DNA of 12,406 nt from DATLFA01 sp039934635 (GTDB taxonomy: Bacteria > Actinomycetota > Acidimicrobiia > Acidimicrobiales > WLNW01), in assembly GCA_039934635.1 (NCBI GenBank), contig JBDTLT010000162.1, positions 1 through 12,406 of the forward strand, in the 5' to 3' direction. The notes under the pieces are model-generated. The model was given only the letters and a program-made list of their open reading frames with translations. It did no database searches and had not been told where the DNA came from. Position 1 is the first letter of the stretch. Each line of letters opens with the position of its first letter. Below are positions 1 through 6,455 of this stretch, piece by piece. The position numbers and the translations under genes are program-made.

Positions 1-857
1 GGCGGATTGTTGCGGGCGGCGTCGATCACCGCGAGGATCTCGCCGGCGACCTGGCCCCCCACGTGGCGATCGTCGACCCCGCGGGCGCCGCGCAGTTCGG
101 GGGCCGATCGAGGGGCCCGCTGGGCCAGCGCAACGAGGGCCAGATCGGGCAACACGAAGCGCACGGGCTGGTCGAGCTTGACCGCCCGCTCTTCGCGCCA
201 GGCCGCGAGGGCGCGGACGATGTCGAAGGCCTGGCCCCGCAACTGGCGGGCTTCTTTGATGCGCCGCCATGCGTCGTGGGGCAGGCGTTCGGGCCGGCCT
301 CGGAGGCGTAGGTCTTCGCACTCGTCCTCGGCCCACTCGATGCGTCCGAGATCGCCGAGGCGTTCGAGTAGCCAGTCGTGGATCGTGAGCAGATGGTCGA
401 CGTCAGCCGCCGCGTAGATCAGCTGTTCTTCGGTCAAGGGCCGCACGAGCCAATCGGTCAACCGGTCGCCCTTGGGTAGGCGTATGCGCAGCGCGCGTTC
501 GCACAACGACGCCAACGACGCCGACGCATAGCCGAGGAAGCCCGCGGCGATCTGCGTATCGAACAGCCGGGTCGGGGTGGTCCCACAGGCGAGGTCGAGC
601 ACCTCGAGGTCTTGGCTCGACGCATGTAGTACGGCGAGCCCGGTGCCTTGCAGCACCTTGCTCAGCGGCTCGAGCGACACGGCCAGCGGGTCGACCAGCA
701 CCGTGCGTCCGGGCCAGGCCAGCTGCACGAGCGCGACCTTGGGGAAGTAGGTGCGCTCACGATGGAACTCGGTATCGACGGCATAACGAGGCTCGTCGAG
801 CAACTCGTCGACGACGCTGAGAAGGGCACTGGCCGTCGTGACGAGTTCGTAGGTCAT
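1..857 (-). CDS. rnd: Ribonuclease D, 3' part beyond the left edge
   Basis: RNase D is a DEDDy-type 3'-5' exoribonuclease that trims stable RNA precursors such as tRNA 3' ends in the cytoplasm. I translated this gene directly. The exonuclease motifs fall almost at the E. coli positions: Asp28 and Glu30 in YAVDTEF (ExoI), Asp83 in SSQDLEVL (ExoII), and Tyr148/Asp152 in YAAADVD (ExoIII). The family block LPKGDRLTDWLVRPL is at about residues 128-141. An HRDC-like helical region starts near residue 180. About 285 codons are visible and no stop is reached; family members are usually 370-400 residues, so roughly a quarter lies outside. The ATG at 857 lies 24 bases after the rhodanese stop, with a weak AGGAC about 14 bases upstream, so it is probably the last visible gene of the operon that begins with the DUF3151 gene. 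Confidence 0.93.
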   Translation of the reverse strand, partial: MTYELVTTASALLSVVDELLDEPRYAVDTEFHRERTYFPKVALVQLAWPGRTVLVDPLAVSLEPLSKVLQGTGLAVLHASSQDLEVLDLACGTTPTRLFDTQIAAGFLGYASASLASLCERALRIRLPKGDRLTDWLVRPLTEEQLIYAAADVDHLLTIHDWLLERLGDLGRIEWAEDECEDLRLRGRPERLPHDAWRRIKEARQLRGQAFDIVRALAAWREERAVKLDQPVRFVLPDLALVALAQRAPRSAPELRGARGVDDRHVGGQVAGEILAVIDAARNNP

Positions 858-881
858 TGGTGCGCTGCGGTCCTGATATCG

Positions 882-1199
882 CTAACGCGGGCCGGCTTCG
901 GTGGGCAGCCCCGCATCGACCCACGCCAAGGTGCCGCCGGCAACATTGACCGCGTCGATGCCGTTGGCCCGCAGGAACTGGACTGCCTTGCGGCTGCGTG
1001 ACCCGGACCGGCAGATGACATAGACGGGGTCGGTCCCTTCGAACTGCTCGATCTCTTCGGGTACGTCGGCGAGGGGAACCAATACGACATCGGGCACCCG
1101 GATTTCTTCGTATTCGTCGGGCTCACGCACGTCGAACACCCGGCGGCCCGCGCTGCGCTCACTCACCAAGGTCTGCACGTCGATTTCGGGAACACTCAT
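882..1199 (-). CDS. Single-domain rhodanese-like sulfurtransferase
   Basis: The 105-residue protein is a stand-alone rhodanese domain (PspE/GlpE type), which carries sulfane sulfur as a persulfide on an active-site cysteine. It shows the CH2A-like block VFDVREPDEYE (residues 21-31), the active-site loop CRSGSRS with Cys63, and the final GGTLAWVDAGLP block. A six-residue loop suits sulfur rather than arsenate or phosphate substrates. I chose ATG 1199 (MSVPEIDV) because homologues begin this way; an in-frame ATG at 1214 has AGG directly against it, too close to be a ribosome site. It sits between a MobA-like gene (51-base gap) and rnd (24-base gap), probably co-transcribed. Being next to a molybdopterin-related gene makes a sulfur-donor role imaginable, but that is inference; many such rhodaneses have no known partner. 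Confidence 0.88.
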   Translation of the reverse strand: MSVPEIDVQTLVSERSAGRRVFDVREPDEYEEIRVPDVVLVPLADVPEEIEQFEGTDPVYVICRSGSRSRKAVQFLRANGIDAVNVAGGTLAWVDAGLPTEAGPR

Positions 1200-1250
1200 G
1201 CGGCCGGGCCACATCCTGTCGGGGATTCGGGCTCTGGTCGATCGTACTGG

Positions 1251-1844
1251 TCACCGGCCGCCGCGCGGTGAACCTTGTGTGTAGGGCAGCTCATCGGGCG
1301 TGTCGGCGTCGGCGAGTGCACCGGCGGGCAGGCCGGCGACCTCGACGACGGCCAAGTCACGCGCCGCCCGCTTGATGGCGCGCTCCCCCGACGCGAACGA
1401 GGATTCGAGTGGTTGCTGCGCCGATCGACCCCAGACGGCATGGTGGAAATGACGCCGCCCGCCGGAGACTGGTACCGCGACGTCGTCGCCCGCGAGCGCG
1501 TCGAGCACGGCGCGAATCGTCGTCGGGTCCGGGGCCACGATGTCGGTCGCCAATATCGCAATCACCGCCGACTCGGTGGCCGACATCGCGGTCAACACCC
1601 CGCCGAGTGGGCCCTCTCCCGGGAACCGATCGGCCACGACCTCGAGACCCAGCGCTTCGATCTCGGGCCGATCACCCCCGACGACGAAGACGCGGGTCGC
1701 GCCGGCGCGCGCGAGCGCGCTCGCGACCCGTCGAACCAGCGGATCGCCGTCGACTTCCACGAGTGCCTTGTCGCGACCCATGCGAGTACTCGACCCGCCG
1801 GCGAGGACGGCGCCGACGAAGGAAGGGGGTGATTCAGAGTTCAG
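1251..1844 (-). CDS. mobA: MobA-like NTP transferase (molybdenum cofactor guanylyltransferase family)
   Basis: MobA attaches GMP from GTP to molybdopterin, making the guanine dinucleotide cofactor of DMSO reductase-family enzymes. The nucleotide-binding signature LAGGSSTRMGRDK is at about residues 14-26, followed by DRFPGEGPLGG and an ILATDIVAPDP segment where MobA normally has a CDxP-type metal-binding motif. At about 197 residues it has the normal length. No ATG, GTG or TTG lies in frame just before the signature. The first internal ATG is the Met of RMGRDK, which would delete the nucleotide loop, and the next upstream one (MCVG) would need about 60 residues read out of frame through the DUF3151 gene. 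The CTG at 1844, overlapping the upstream stop by 11 bases, is my best start. MobA is likely, but a related sugar or phosphonate nucleotidyltransferase is possible. Confidence 0.8.
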   Translation of the reverse strand: MNSESPPSFVGAVLAGGSSTRMGRDKALVEVDGDPLVRRVASALARAGATRVFVVGGDRPEIEALGLEVVADRFPGEGPLGGVLTAMSATESAVIAILATDIVAPDPTTIRAVLDALAGDDVAVPVSGGRRHFHHAVWGRSAQQPLESSFASGERAIKRAARDLAVVEVAGLPAGALADADTPDELPYTQGSPRGGR

Positions 1845-2268
1845 TGGGCGGCCACGCGGGGTCGAGTTGGGACAAGAAGTGGGCGCAGCGCTCGGCTTCG
1901 TCGCGCTCGCCGATGGCGGTAGCCATGCGTTGTAGACCCGCGAGCGCGAGCAGGAACCCGCGATTGGTCTCGTAGCGCCAACGCACATAGCCGGTACCGC
2001 GCCAGCCATTGGCCCGCAAACGATCGAGACCACGGTGATAGCCCACGCGAAACGCGGCGTAGGCCTCGACCTCGTCGCGGGCGAGTTCACCGAGTTGCGC
2101 CCACGCGTCGAGAAAGCGAGGCCACTTGGCGGCCACCGCGGACACGGCATCGCGTCTTCGGTCGAGCGGCTCTTCGAGGGCGCGTTCGAGCGCGGCGAGC
2201 GCTTCGGCTGGTTCGTGATCGAGAATCGTCTCGGGTGGACCAGATGAACTCAAGCGAACTTCGGACAC
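1834..2268 (-). CDS. DUF3151 family protein
   Basis: This 144-residue, mostly helical protein has no signal peptide or membrane segment. The family signature runs from about residue 69 to 106: AYAAFRVGYHRGLDRLR, then NGWRGTG, then a YETNRGFLLALAGL stretch. As I recall, the DUF3151 family is confined to actinobacteria and has no established function, so this gene is one reason for the taxonomic assignment. The start is a GTG at 2268 with AGAGGG about 8 bases upstream, the clearest Shine-Dalgarno in this operon. It appears to be the first gene of the minus-strand run DUF3151-mobA-rhodanese-rnd, and its stop lies inside the start of the mobA-like gene, suggesting translational coupling. Confidence 0.88.
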   Translation of the reverse strand: MSEVRLSSSGPPETILDHEPAEALAALERALEEPLDRRRDAVSAVAAKWPRFLDAWAQLGELARDEVEAYAAFRVGYHRGLDRLRANGWRGTGYVRWRYETNRGFLLALAGLQRMATAIGERDEAERCAHFLSQLDPAWPPTEL

Positions 2269-2330
2269 GGTGTTGCCCTCTTCTCGTTCTCGTTACATGG
2301 CATTGCCATCAACTTACGGTCGACTGACGT

Positions 2331-2336
2331 TACGCT
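2331..2336 (+). promoter_or_regulatory. Candidate −10 box (TACGCT) of a leaderless promoter
   Basis: TACGCT fits the actinobacterial −10 consensus TANNNT and ends 6 bases before the ATG at 2343, placing transcription start at or near the start codon. I see no convincing −35. The same geometry recurs before several other genes in this window. Confidence 0.4.
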
Positions 2337-2342
2337 CGGACG

Positions 2343-2642
2343 ATGCTTGCTGCGCAATTGCCGAGTTGGGCGAATTCCGACAACCTTCAATGGATTGCCC
2401 TCGGCGTCATCGGCGCGATGCTCGTCTTGATGTTTCTCGTATTGCGCTTCATACAGAAACTCGTATTGAAAGGCACGTTGGTCGCAATCTTCGCCGTGAT
2501 CGGCGTCGTGGCATGGACCCAGCGCGCTGATCTCGAGGATTGCGCAAAGACGTGCGACTGCAAGGTGTTGGGGTTCGACGTCAAGATTCCCAAGGACAAG
2601 ATCCCCGCCGACGCGCCGGGCAGTTGTCCGGTAACGCCGTAG
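2343..2642 (+). CDS. Small two-helix membrane protein with cysteine-containing tail, function unknown
   Basis: I do not recognise this 99-residue protein. Hydrophobic segments lie at about residues 17-37 and 43-59, joined by a short loop with Arg35, Lys39 and Lys43. By the positive-inside rule the loop is cytoplasmic, so both termini face outward. The outward tail (60-99) holds Cys67, Cys71 and Cys73 in a CAKTCDC cluster plus Cys94, which could form disulfides or bind a metal; this is inference. ATG 2343 has no strong Shine-Dalgarno but a −10-like box 6 bases upstream, as in leaderless genes. It is divergent from the DUF3151 operon (74-base gap) and convergent with pyruvate kinase, with a hairpin across both stops. 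A real gene is supported by the clean membrane pattern and precise gene-end structure. Confidence 0.72.
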   Translation: MLAAQLPSWANSDNLQWIALGVIGAMLVLMFLVLRFIQKLVLKGTLVAIFAVIGVVAWTQRADLEDCAKTCDCKVLGFDVKIPKDKIPADAPGSCPVTP

Positions 2643-2658
2643 CACGAGCAGCTACGGC
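2636..2658. terminator. Bidirectional terminator-like hairpin across two convergent stop codons
   Basis: GCCGTAGC (2636-2643) and GCTACGGC (2651-2658) form a perfect 8-bp stem with a 7-base loop. The plus-strand TAG stop (2640-2642) and the minus-strand TAG stop of pyruvate kinase (2652-2654) lie opposite each other in the stem. No T-run follows on either side, as is common for actinobacterial terminators. Confidence 0.6.
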
Positions 2659-4082
2659 ACGGTCTCGACGCGCAACACGTTGGTCGAGCGCGCGGCGGTA
2701 CTCATGCCCGCGAGCACGGCGACGAGTTCACCGGCGCGGACGTAGCCCCCTTCGCGTGCGAGGATGAGCGCTCGCCTGACCATCTCTTCGTTGCTGCCAC
2801 CGGCATCGAGTTGGATCGACGTCGTGCCCCACGACAGCGTCAGCTGTTTGACGGTGCGCGGGTTGTGCGAGAAACCCAGGATGCGGGCGGTCGGCCGGAA
2901 GCGCGCCATCGAGCGCACGGTGAAGCCGGATCCGGAGATGCAGACGATCGTCGAGAGCCCGAGCTCTGACGCGGCGCGCCACGCGGCCATCGTCATTGCG
3001 TCGGTGACGGAGTGTTCGCTGCTGTCGTTCTTGGTCATGCGCAACTTGGCGAGGTTGGCGGCCCAACCGCCGTAGTCGAAGGACTCGTCGGCGCGGCGCA
3101 CGATGCGATGCATGGTGCGCACGACGTTGACCGGGTCGACGCCGATTGCAGTCTCGGCCGAGAGCATGACCGCGGAGGAACCGTCCCACACTGCGTTGGC
3201 CACGTCGGACGCCTCGGCGCGCGTCGGTGCCGCGGACTCGATCATGGACTCGAGCATCTGCGTTGCCGTGATGACCGGGCGGCCGCCCGCGATGCAGTCG
3301 CGGATGATCTGCTTTTGCAAATACGGCAGCTCTTCGATCGTGCACTCGTTGCCCAAGTCGCCGCGGGCCACCATGATGGCGCCCGCCGCGTCGATGATGC
3401 CGGCGAGGTTTTGCACGGCCGCGCGCGTTTCGATCTTGGCGATCACGAGCGGACCGCGTGGATAGATCTCGGTGCCGACGCGGCGCACATCATGCGCGGA
3501 ACGAACGAACGACAACGCGATCATGTCGACACCTACGTCGACGAACGCATCGATGGCGCGGAGGTCTTCGGGCGTCGGTGTCGAGATGGACAACCGATCG
3601 GACGGGATGTGCACGCCCGGCCGTGCCCTGACCTCGCCGCCGGAGATGATCTCGGCAACCAATTTGTCGGACTGCTTTTCGCGCACGTCGAGTTGGACCT
3701 TGCCGTCGCCGAGCACGAGGCGGTCACCGATCTGGATGTCTTCGAGCAGTGAGTCGTACTCGACCTCGATCACGTCGGCGGTGCTGCGATCGTGGCCGAC
3801 TGCGAGGCGCACGATGTGCCCATCGGGTAGATCGACCGCGTGATCGCCGAACGAAGCGGCTCGCACTTTGGGACCGGGCAAGTCGACGAGGATGCCGACG
3901 TGTTTGCCTTCTTCTTCGGCAACGCGGCGGATGCGGTGATAGCGCTCGAGCGCATCATCGATGGTGCCATGTGCGAGGCCGAGTCGAGTGACATCGACAC
4001 CGGCATTGATCAACGCGCGGAGCATCGGCTCGCTCTCGGAAGCGGGTCCGATGGTCGCGACGATTTTTGTCCGACGAGGCAT
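2652..4082 (-). CDS. pyk: Pyruvate kinase with altered monovalent-cation site
   Basis: The enzyme converts phosphoenolpyruvate and ADP to pyruvate and ATP in glycolysis. The 476 residues span the A/B/C domains: N-terminal KIVATIGPAS, B domain about 75-160, barrel, and a C-terminal domain from about 340. Catalytic residues are present: Arg33, Lys216/Glu218 (KIE), Asp242 (ARGDLG) and Thr274 (TATQMLESM). The usual RxNFSHG is RLGLAHG, so the potassium ligands Asn and Ser are Gly35 and Ala37. The DTKGPEIR segment is DLPGPKVR, with Lys72 where potassium-dependent enzymes have Glu. Lysine there marks the potassium-independent group. ATG 4082 is preferred because a TAGCGT box ends 7 bases before it; the in-frame GTG at 4091 overlaps that box, although GAGG lies 10 bases ahead of it. 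Confidence 0.93.
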   Translation of the reverse strand: MPRRTKIVATIGPASESEPMLRALINAGVDVTRLGLAHGTIDDALERYHRIRRVAEEEGKHVGILVDLPGPKVRAASFGDHAVDLPDGHIVRLAVGHDRSTADVIEVEYDSLLEDIQIGDRLVLGDGKVQLDVREKQSDKLVAEIISGGEVRARPGVHIPSDRLSISTPTPEDLRAIDAFVDVGVDMIALSFVRSAHDVRRVGTEIYPRGPLVIAKIETRAAVQNLAGIIDAAGAIMVARGDLGNECTIEELPYLQKQIIRDCIAGGRPVITATQMLESMIESAAPTRAEASDVANAVWDGSSAVMLSAETAIGVDPVNVVRTMHRIVRRADESFDYGGWAANLAKLRMTKNDSSEHSVTDAMTMAAWRAASELGLSTIVCISGSGFTVRSMARFRPTARILGFSHNPRTVKQLTLSWGTTSIQLDAGGSNEEMVRRALILAREGGYVRAGELVAVLAGMSTAARSTNVLRVETVP

Positions 4083-4089
4083 TCGGACC

Positions 4090-4095
4090 ACGCTA
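4090..4095 (-). promoter_or_regulatory. Candidate −10 box (TAGCGT) of leaderless pyk promoter
   Basis: On the minus strand TAGCGT is followed by 7 bases and then the ATG at 4082. The spacing suits a transcript beginning at the start codon and argues against the GTG at 4091 as the start. No clear −35 is visible. Confidence 0.42.
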
Positions 4096-4183
4096 GCGGC
4101 GCCTCGTGCTCACCCTCGGCTCTTTCTGCGATTGTTTGGTTCGGCGCGTTCATGCCGTTACCCAAATGTCATGGAGTCGCGCG

Positions 4184-4211
4184 CATCGTCACATCATCTG
4201 ATGTGACGATG
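4184..4211. repeat. Perfect 13-bp inverted repeat between flavin reductase and pyk
   Basis: CATCGTCACATCA (4184-4196) and TGATGTGACGATG (4199-4211) are exact reverse complements separated by two bases. The element is 45 bases past the flavin reductase stop and about 100 bases upstream of the pyk start. It could be a terminator hairpin for the upstream gene or a dimer-binding operator for pyk. The near-zero spacer and moderate AT content favour a protein-binding site; this is inference. The remaining sequence of the 4083-4255 gap holds no gene that I can support. Confidence 0.6.
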
Positions 4212-4255
4212 GCCCATCGGTTGTGGCGTGAACGCGCGGTGACGCCTCGACGGCG

Positions 4256-4831
4256 CTATTCATCGTCGTCCTCGCCACTTGCGTCGATACCGAGCTCGGC
4301 GAGCCGCGCGAGTAGTCGATCACGCACGGAATCACCAGGTTTGCGGGCCGAGTCCCCAGTGGCGCGCCAGCCGAGCCGCGACGAATACAGCAAGGGCGGT
4401 GCCTTGAGCCGGCCTTCGCCAACCGCGATGACTCGCGCGAAAAATAGATCGTGATCGAATTTTCCGAGCGTGGTCTCGAAGACCTCGCAGCCGAGCCACG
4501 CGATCGCATCGGGCACGACCGGCCAACCATCGACAAGCGAAAGGTATTCGGGCGCCATGTAGCGGAATTTGCGACCCGGATAGGAGAAGTACTGGCCGAT
4601 CTCGACTTGGTCGGCGGCGAGGATCGACACCGCGAATCGCTTGGACTCGACGATGAGCGGGTGGGTGTCGTGCTTTGGTGAGCACGACGCCAACACGATC
4701 GGTTCTTCGAAAGAAATCTGACACACCCAGTGCGAGCAGTAACCGCGCGTGATGGCGCCGTCGGTGGCGGCGACCACTTGCACGCCCTTCATCATCTGCC
4801 CGAGGCTTCGTTTGATCGTGCGATCGATCAT
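4256..4831 (-). CDS. Flavin reductase-like domain protein
   Basis: This 191-residue protein matches the flavin reductase-like (split-barrel FMN-binding) family, whose members reduce FMN or FAD with NAD(P)H for a partner monooxygenase or carry FMN themselves. Visible signs are the N-terminal GVQVVAATDG strand, an EEPIVLASCSPKHDTHPLI segment in the place of the flavin-contacting loop, SKRFAVSILAADQ in the place of the usual RFAVNVL block, and the late DHDLFFARVIAVGEG strand that in the family reads roughly GDH-lf-grV. The C-terminus is acidic (DASGEDDDE). ATG 4831 lies 13 bases after the SirB1-like stop, so the two are probably one transcript; no clear Shine-Dalgarno is seen. No monooxygenase neighbour is present, so the electron acceptor cannot be guessed. 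Confidence 0.85.
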   Translation of the reverse strand: MIDRTIKRSLGQMMKGVQVVAATDGAITRGYCSHWVCQISFEEPIVLASCSPKHDTHPLIVESKRFAVSILAADQVEIGQYFSYPGRKFRYMAPEYLSLVDGWPVVPDAIAWLGCEVFETTLGKFDHDLFFARVIAVGEGRLKAPPLLYSSRLGWRATGDSARKPGDSVRDRLLARLAELGIDASGEDDDE

Positions 4832-4844
4832 GTCGCGGATCGCA

Positions 4845-5642
4845 TCAATTCAACCGCGCTCGCAAACGGTCGGCCGCCAGCTGATCGTTGGTGCTGTGCT
4901 GGGGTGCAAGTCGTCCGGCCTGTTCGAACGCGCCGATCGCTTCGGCGACGCGACCCGAGTTGGCGAGAACGGTCGCGTGCTCGCGCCAGACGGTGTCGTC
5001 GGCATCGGGCAACCGGACGCGCAAGCGTGTCACCCACAACAGCGACGGCATGTCGCGGCGTTGCGTGTAGATCGCCCGGAGATTGGAGAGCACGCGACTG
5101 ACGATGGCGGATCGTTCGATCGGCAAGAGGAACACGGGATCGAGAGGGCGGCCCGCACCTTGCAGCGATTGGAACAGCTGCTCGCAACCGTGTCGATCGA
5201 GCAGCGTGCCGCCGTTGAACGCATCGACGAACGTCGTCTGGTCGACCTTGTCGCGCACGAGAAAGTGGCCGGGCATGCCGACTCCCTCGAGAGGCACACC
5301 GATGCGCCGGCCTACCTCCATCAACAGCAACGAGAGCGTGATCGGGATGCCGAGCCGGAGGTCGAGCACCTCGTTGAGGAAGGAGTTGCGGGGGTCGTAG
5401 TAGTCGCCACGATTGCCGGCGAATCCCTGATCGCGGAACATGAGCCGGAGCAGTGCGGTCAACGTGGGCTCGCTGCACTGTGACGCGAGTCCGTCGATGC
5501 GCTCGAGCTCTTGGTGTACGTCGAGACGCGGATACGCGTGAGCGGCGATGCACAGCGCGACTTCGTCGAGCGGGATGGACGCGTCGTCAGGGCCCACGAG
5601 CGCCGTGAATCGCTCGGTCTGCTCGGCATGGCGGTCGTGCAC
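4845..5642 (-). CDS. SirB1/transglutaminase-like family protein with TPR-like tail
   Basis: The 265-residue protein belongs to the SirB1 (Transglut_core2) family. Signature blocks are YYDPRNSFLNEVL then GIPITLSLL (about residues 81-106), GHFLVR (125-130) and FVDAFNGG (138-145), which keep the His and Asp of a transglutaminase-like fold. I see no obvious catalytic Cys, which is usual for this family, so enzymatic activity is uncertain. The C-terminal segment VAEAIGAFEQAGRLAP looks like one TPR unit. Start is GTG 5642, supported by a TAGCGT box ending 6 bases before it (leaderless pattern). It is divergent from the phosphodiesterase gene over 42 bases and is followed by the flavin reductase gene 13 bases downstream. 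The biological role of the family in bacteria is not established. Confidence 0.85.
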   Translation of the reverse strand: MHDRHAEQTERFTALVGPDDASIPLDEVALCIAAHAYPRLDVHQELERIDGLASQCSEPTLTALLRLMFRDQGFAGNRGDYYDPRNSFLNEVLDLRLGIPITLSLLLMEVGRRIGVPLEGVGMPGHFLVRDKVDQTTFVDAFNGGTLLDRHGCEQLFQSLQGAGRPLDPVFLLPIERSAIVSRVLSNLRAIYTQRRDMPSLLWVTRLRVRLPDADDTVWREHATVLANSGRVAEAIGAFEQAGRLAPQHSTNDQLAADRLRARLN

Positions 5643-5647
5643 CGGAT

Positions 5648-5677
5648 CACGCTAGCGGACAACTCGTTGTTAGCGTG
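5648..5677. promoter_or_regulatory. Symmetric divergent promoter element with two back-to-back TAGCGT boxes
   Basis: CACGCTAGC (5648-5656) and GTTAGCGTG (5669-5677) are reverse complements except for one position. Within them lie TAGCGT on the minus strand (5649-5654, 6 bases before GTG 5642) and TAGCGT on the plus strand (5671-5676, 8 bases before ATG 5685). A second small palindrome, ACAAC-TC-GTTGT, sits in the centre (5659-5670). The layout suggests two leaderless divergent promoters that may share one regulator; the −35 regions are not recognisable. Confidence 0.45.
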
Positions 5678-5684
5678 CGGGTCG

Positions 5685-6440
5685 ATGCACGCGTACCTCG
5701 ACCATCAGGGCCCGATTCCATTTGCTCATCGCGGTGGCGCCGGGCACTGCCCCGAGAACACATGGCCGGCGTTCGAGCACGCGCGCTCGCTCGGCTTTCG
5801 CTACTTCGAGACCGATGCCCACGCGACGTCGGACGGCATCGTGCTGGCGTTTCACGACGATGTGCTCGATCGTGTCACCGACCAGCAAGGTGTCATCGCT
5901 GAGTTGCCGTGGCAAGCGGTGCAGGCGGCCCGCGTGGCGGGCTCCGAACCGATCGTGTTGCTCGAAGAGTTGCTCGGCTCGTTCCCCGACGCCTTCGTCA
6001 ACATCGACGCGAAGCACGATGCGGTCGTCGAGCCGCTGGTTCGGGTACTGCACCGCGCCTCGGCGCTCGAGCGCGTGTGCATCGCATCGTTCTCCGACCG
6101 CCGTCTGCTCGCGTTGCGGGCGCGGCTCGGGCCCCGCGTGTGCATGGCGGGCGGCCCGTCGGCGATACGACGCCTTCGCGTCGGGTCGCTCGGCGTGCCG
6201 GTCGCACGATCGAACGTGGCCTGCGTGCAGGTTCCGATGCGTTCCGGGCGAGTACCGATCGTCGACGCGCGGTTCGTCGACTTCGCCCACCGGCGCGGCA
6301 CTGCGGTACACGTGTGGACCATCGATGACCCGATCGTGATTCGGCGACTGATCGATCTCGGAGTGGACGGCATCATGAGCGACGATCTGGTCGCGTTGCG
6401 CGACGTGTTGCAGAGCCGCGGCCTCTGGTACTCCGACTGA
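5685..6440 (+). CDS. Glycerophosphodiester phosphodiesterase
   Basis: GDPD enzymes hydrolyse glycerophosphodiesters to glycerol-3-phosphate and an alcohol, recycling phospholipid head groups. The 251-residue protein has the full metal-dependent signature: His15-Arg16 (AHRGG), Glu24-Asn25-Thr26, Glu42-x-Asp44 (FETDAHATSDG) and His57-Asp58. It ends with VWTIDDP and LGVDGIMSDD, where the family usually has VWTvN and GVDGIiTD. There is no signal peptide, so it is probably cytoplasmic (UgpQ-like). ATG 5685 was chosen because the protein then begins just before the first catalytic strand and a TAGCGT box ends 8 bases upstream; a longer reading frame to 5511 would run through the promoter and the opposite gene. 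It converges on the FAD oxidase with 7 bases between the stop codons. Confidence 0.93.
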   Translation: MHAYLDHQGPIPFAHRGGAGHCPENTWPAFEHARSLGFRYFETDAHATSDGIVLAFHDDVLDRVTDQQGVIAELPWQAVQAARVAGSEPIVLLEELLGSFPDAFVNIDAKHDAVVEPLVRVLHRASALERVCIASFSDRRLLALRARLGPRVCMAGGPSAIRRLRVGSLGVPVARSNVACVQVPMRSGRVPIVDARFVDFAHRRGTAVHVWTIDDPIVIRRLIDLGVDGIMSDDLVALRDVLQSRGLWYSD

Positions 6441-6455
6441 TCAGGCCTCAGTCGG
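6433..6455. terminator. Bidirectional terminator-like hairpin across two convergent stop codons
   Basis: CCGACTGA (6433-6440) and TCAGTCGG (6448-6455) form a perfect 8-bp stem with a 7-base loop. The TGA of the phosphodiesterase and the TGA of the FAD oxidase are both inside the stem. There is no T-run on either side. The geometry is identical to the hairpin at 2636-2658. Confidence 0.62.

Noticed and set aside
3012..3752. 246-residue plus-strand open frame opposite pyruvate kinase, and similar long frames opposite or out of frame with other genes.
   Set aside because: They lie fully inside well-supported genes, have no recognisable domains and show the skewed Arg/Asp/His composition of antisense reading.
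4184..4211. CRP/FNR-type operator.
   Set aside because: The half-sites face the wrong way (TCACA first, TGTGA second), and the spacer does not fit TGTGA-N6-TCACA.
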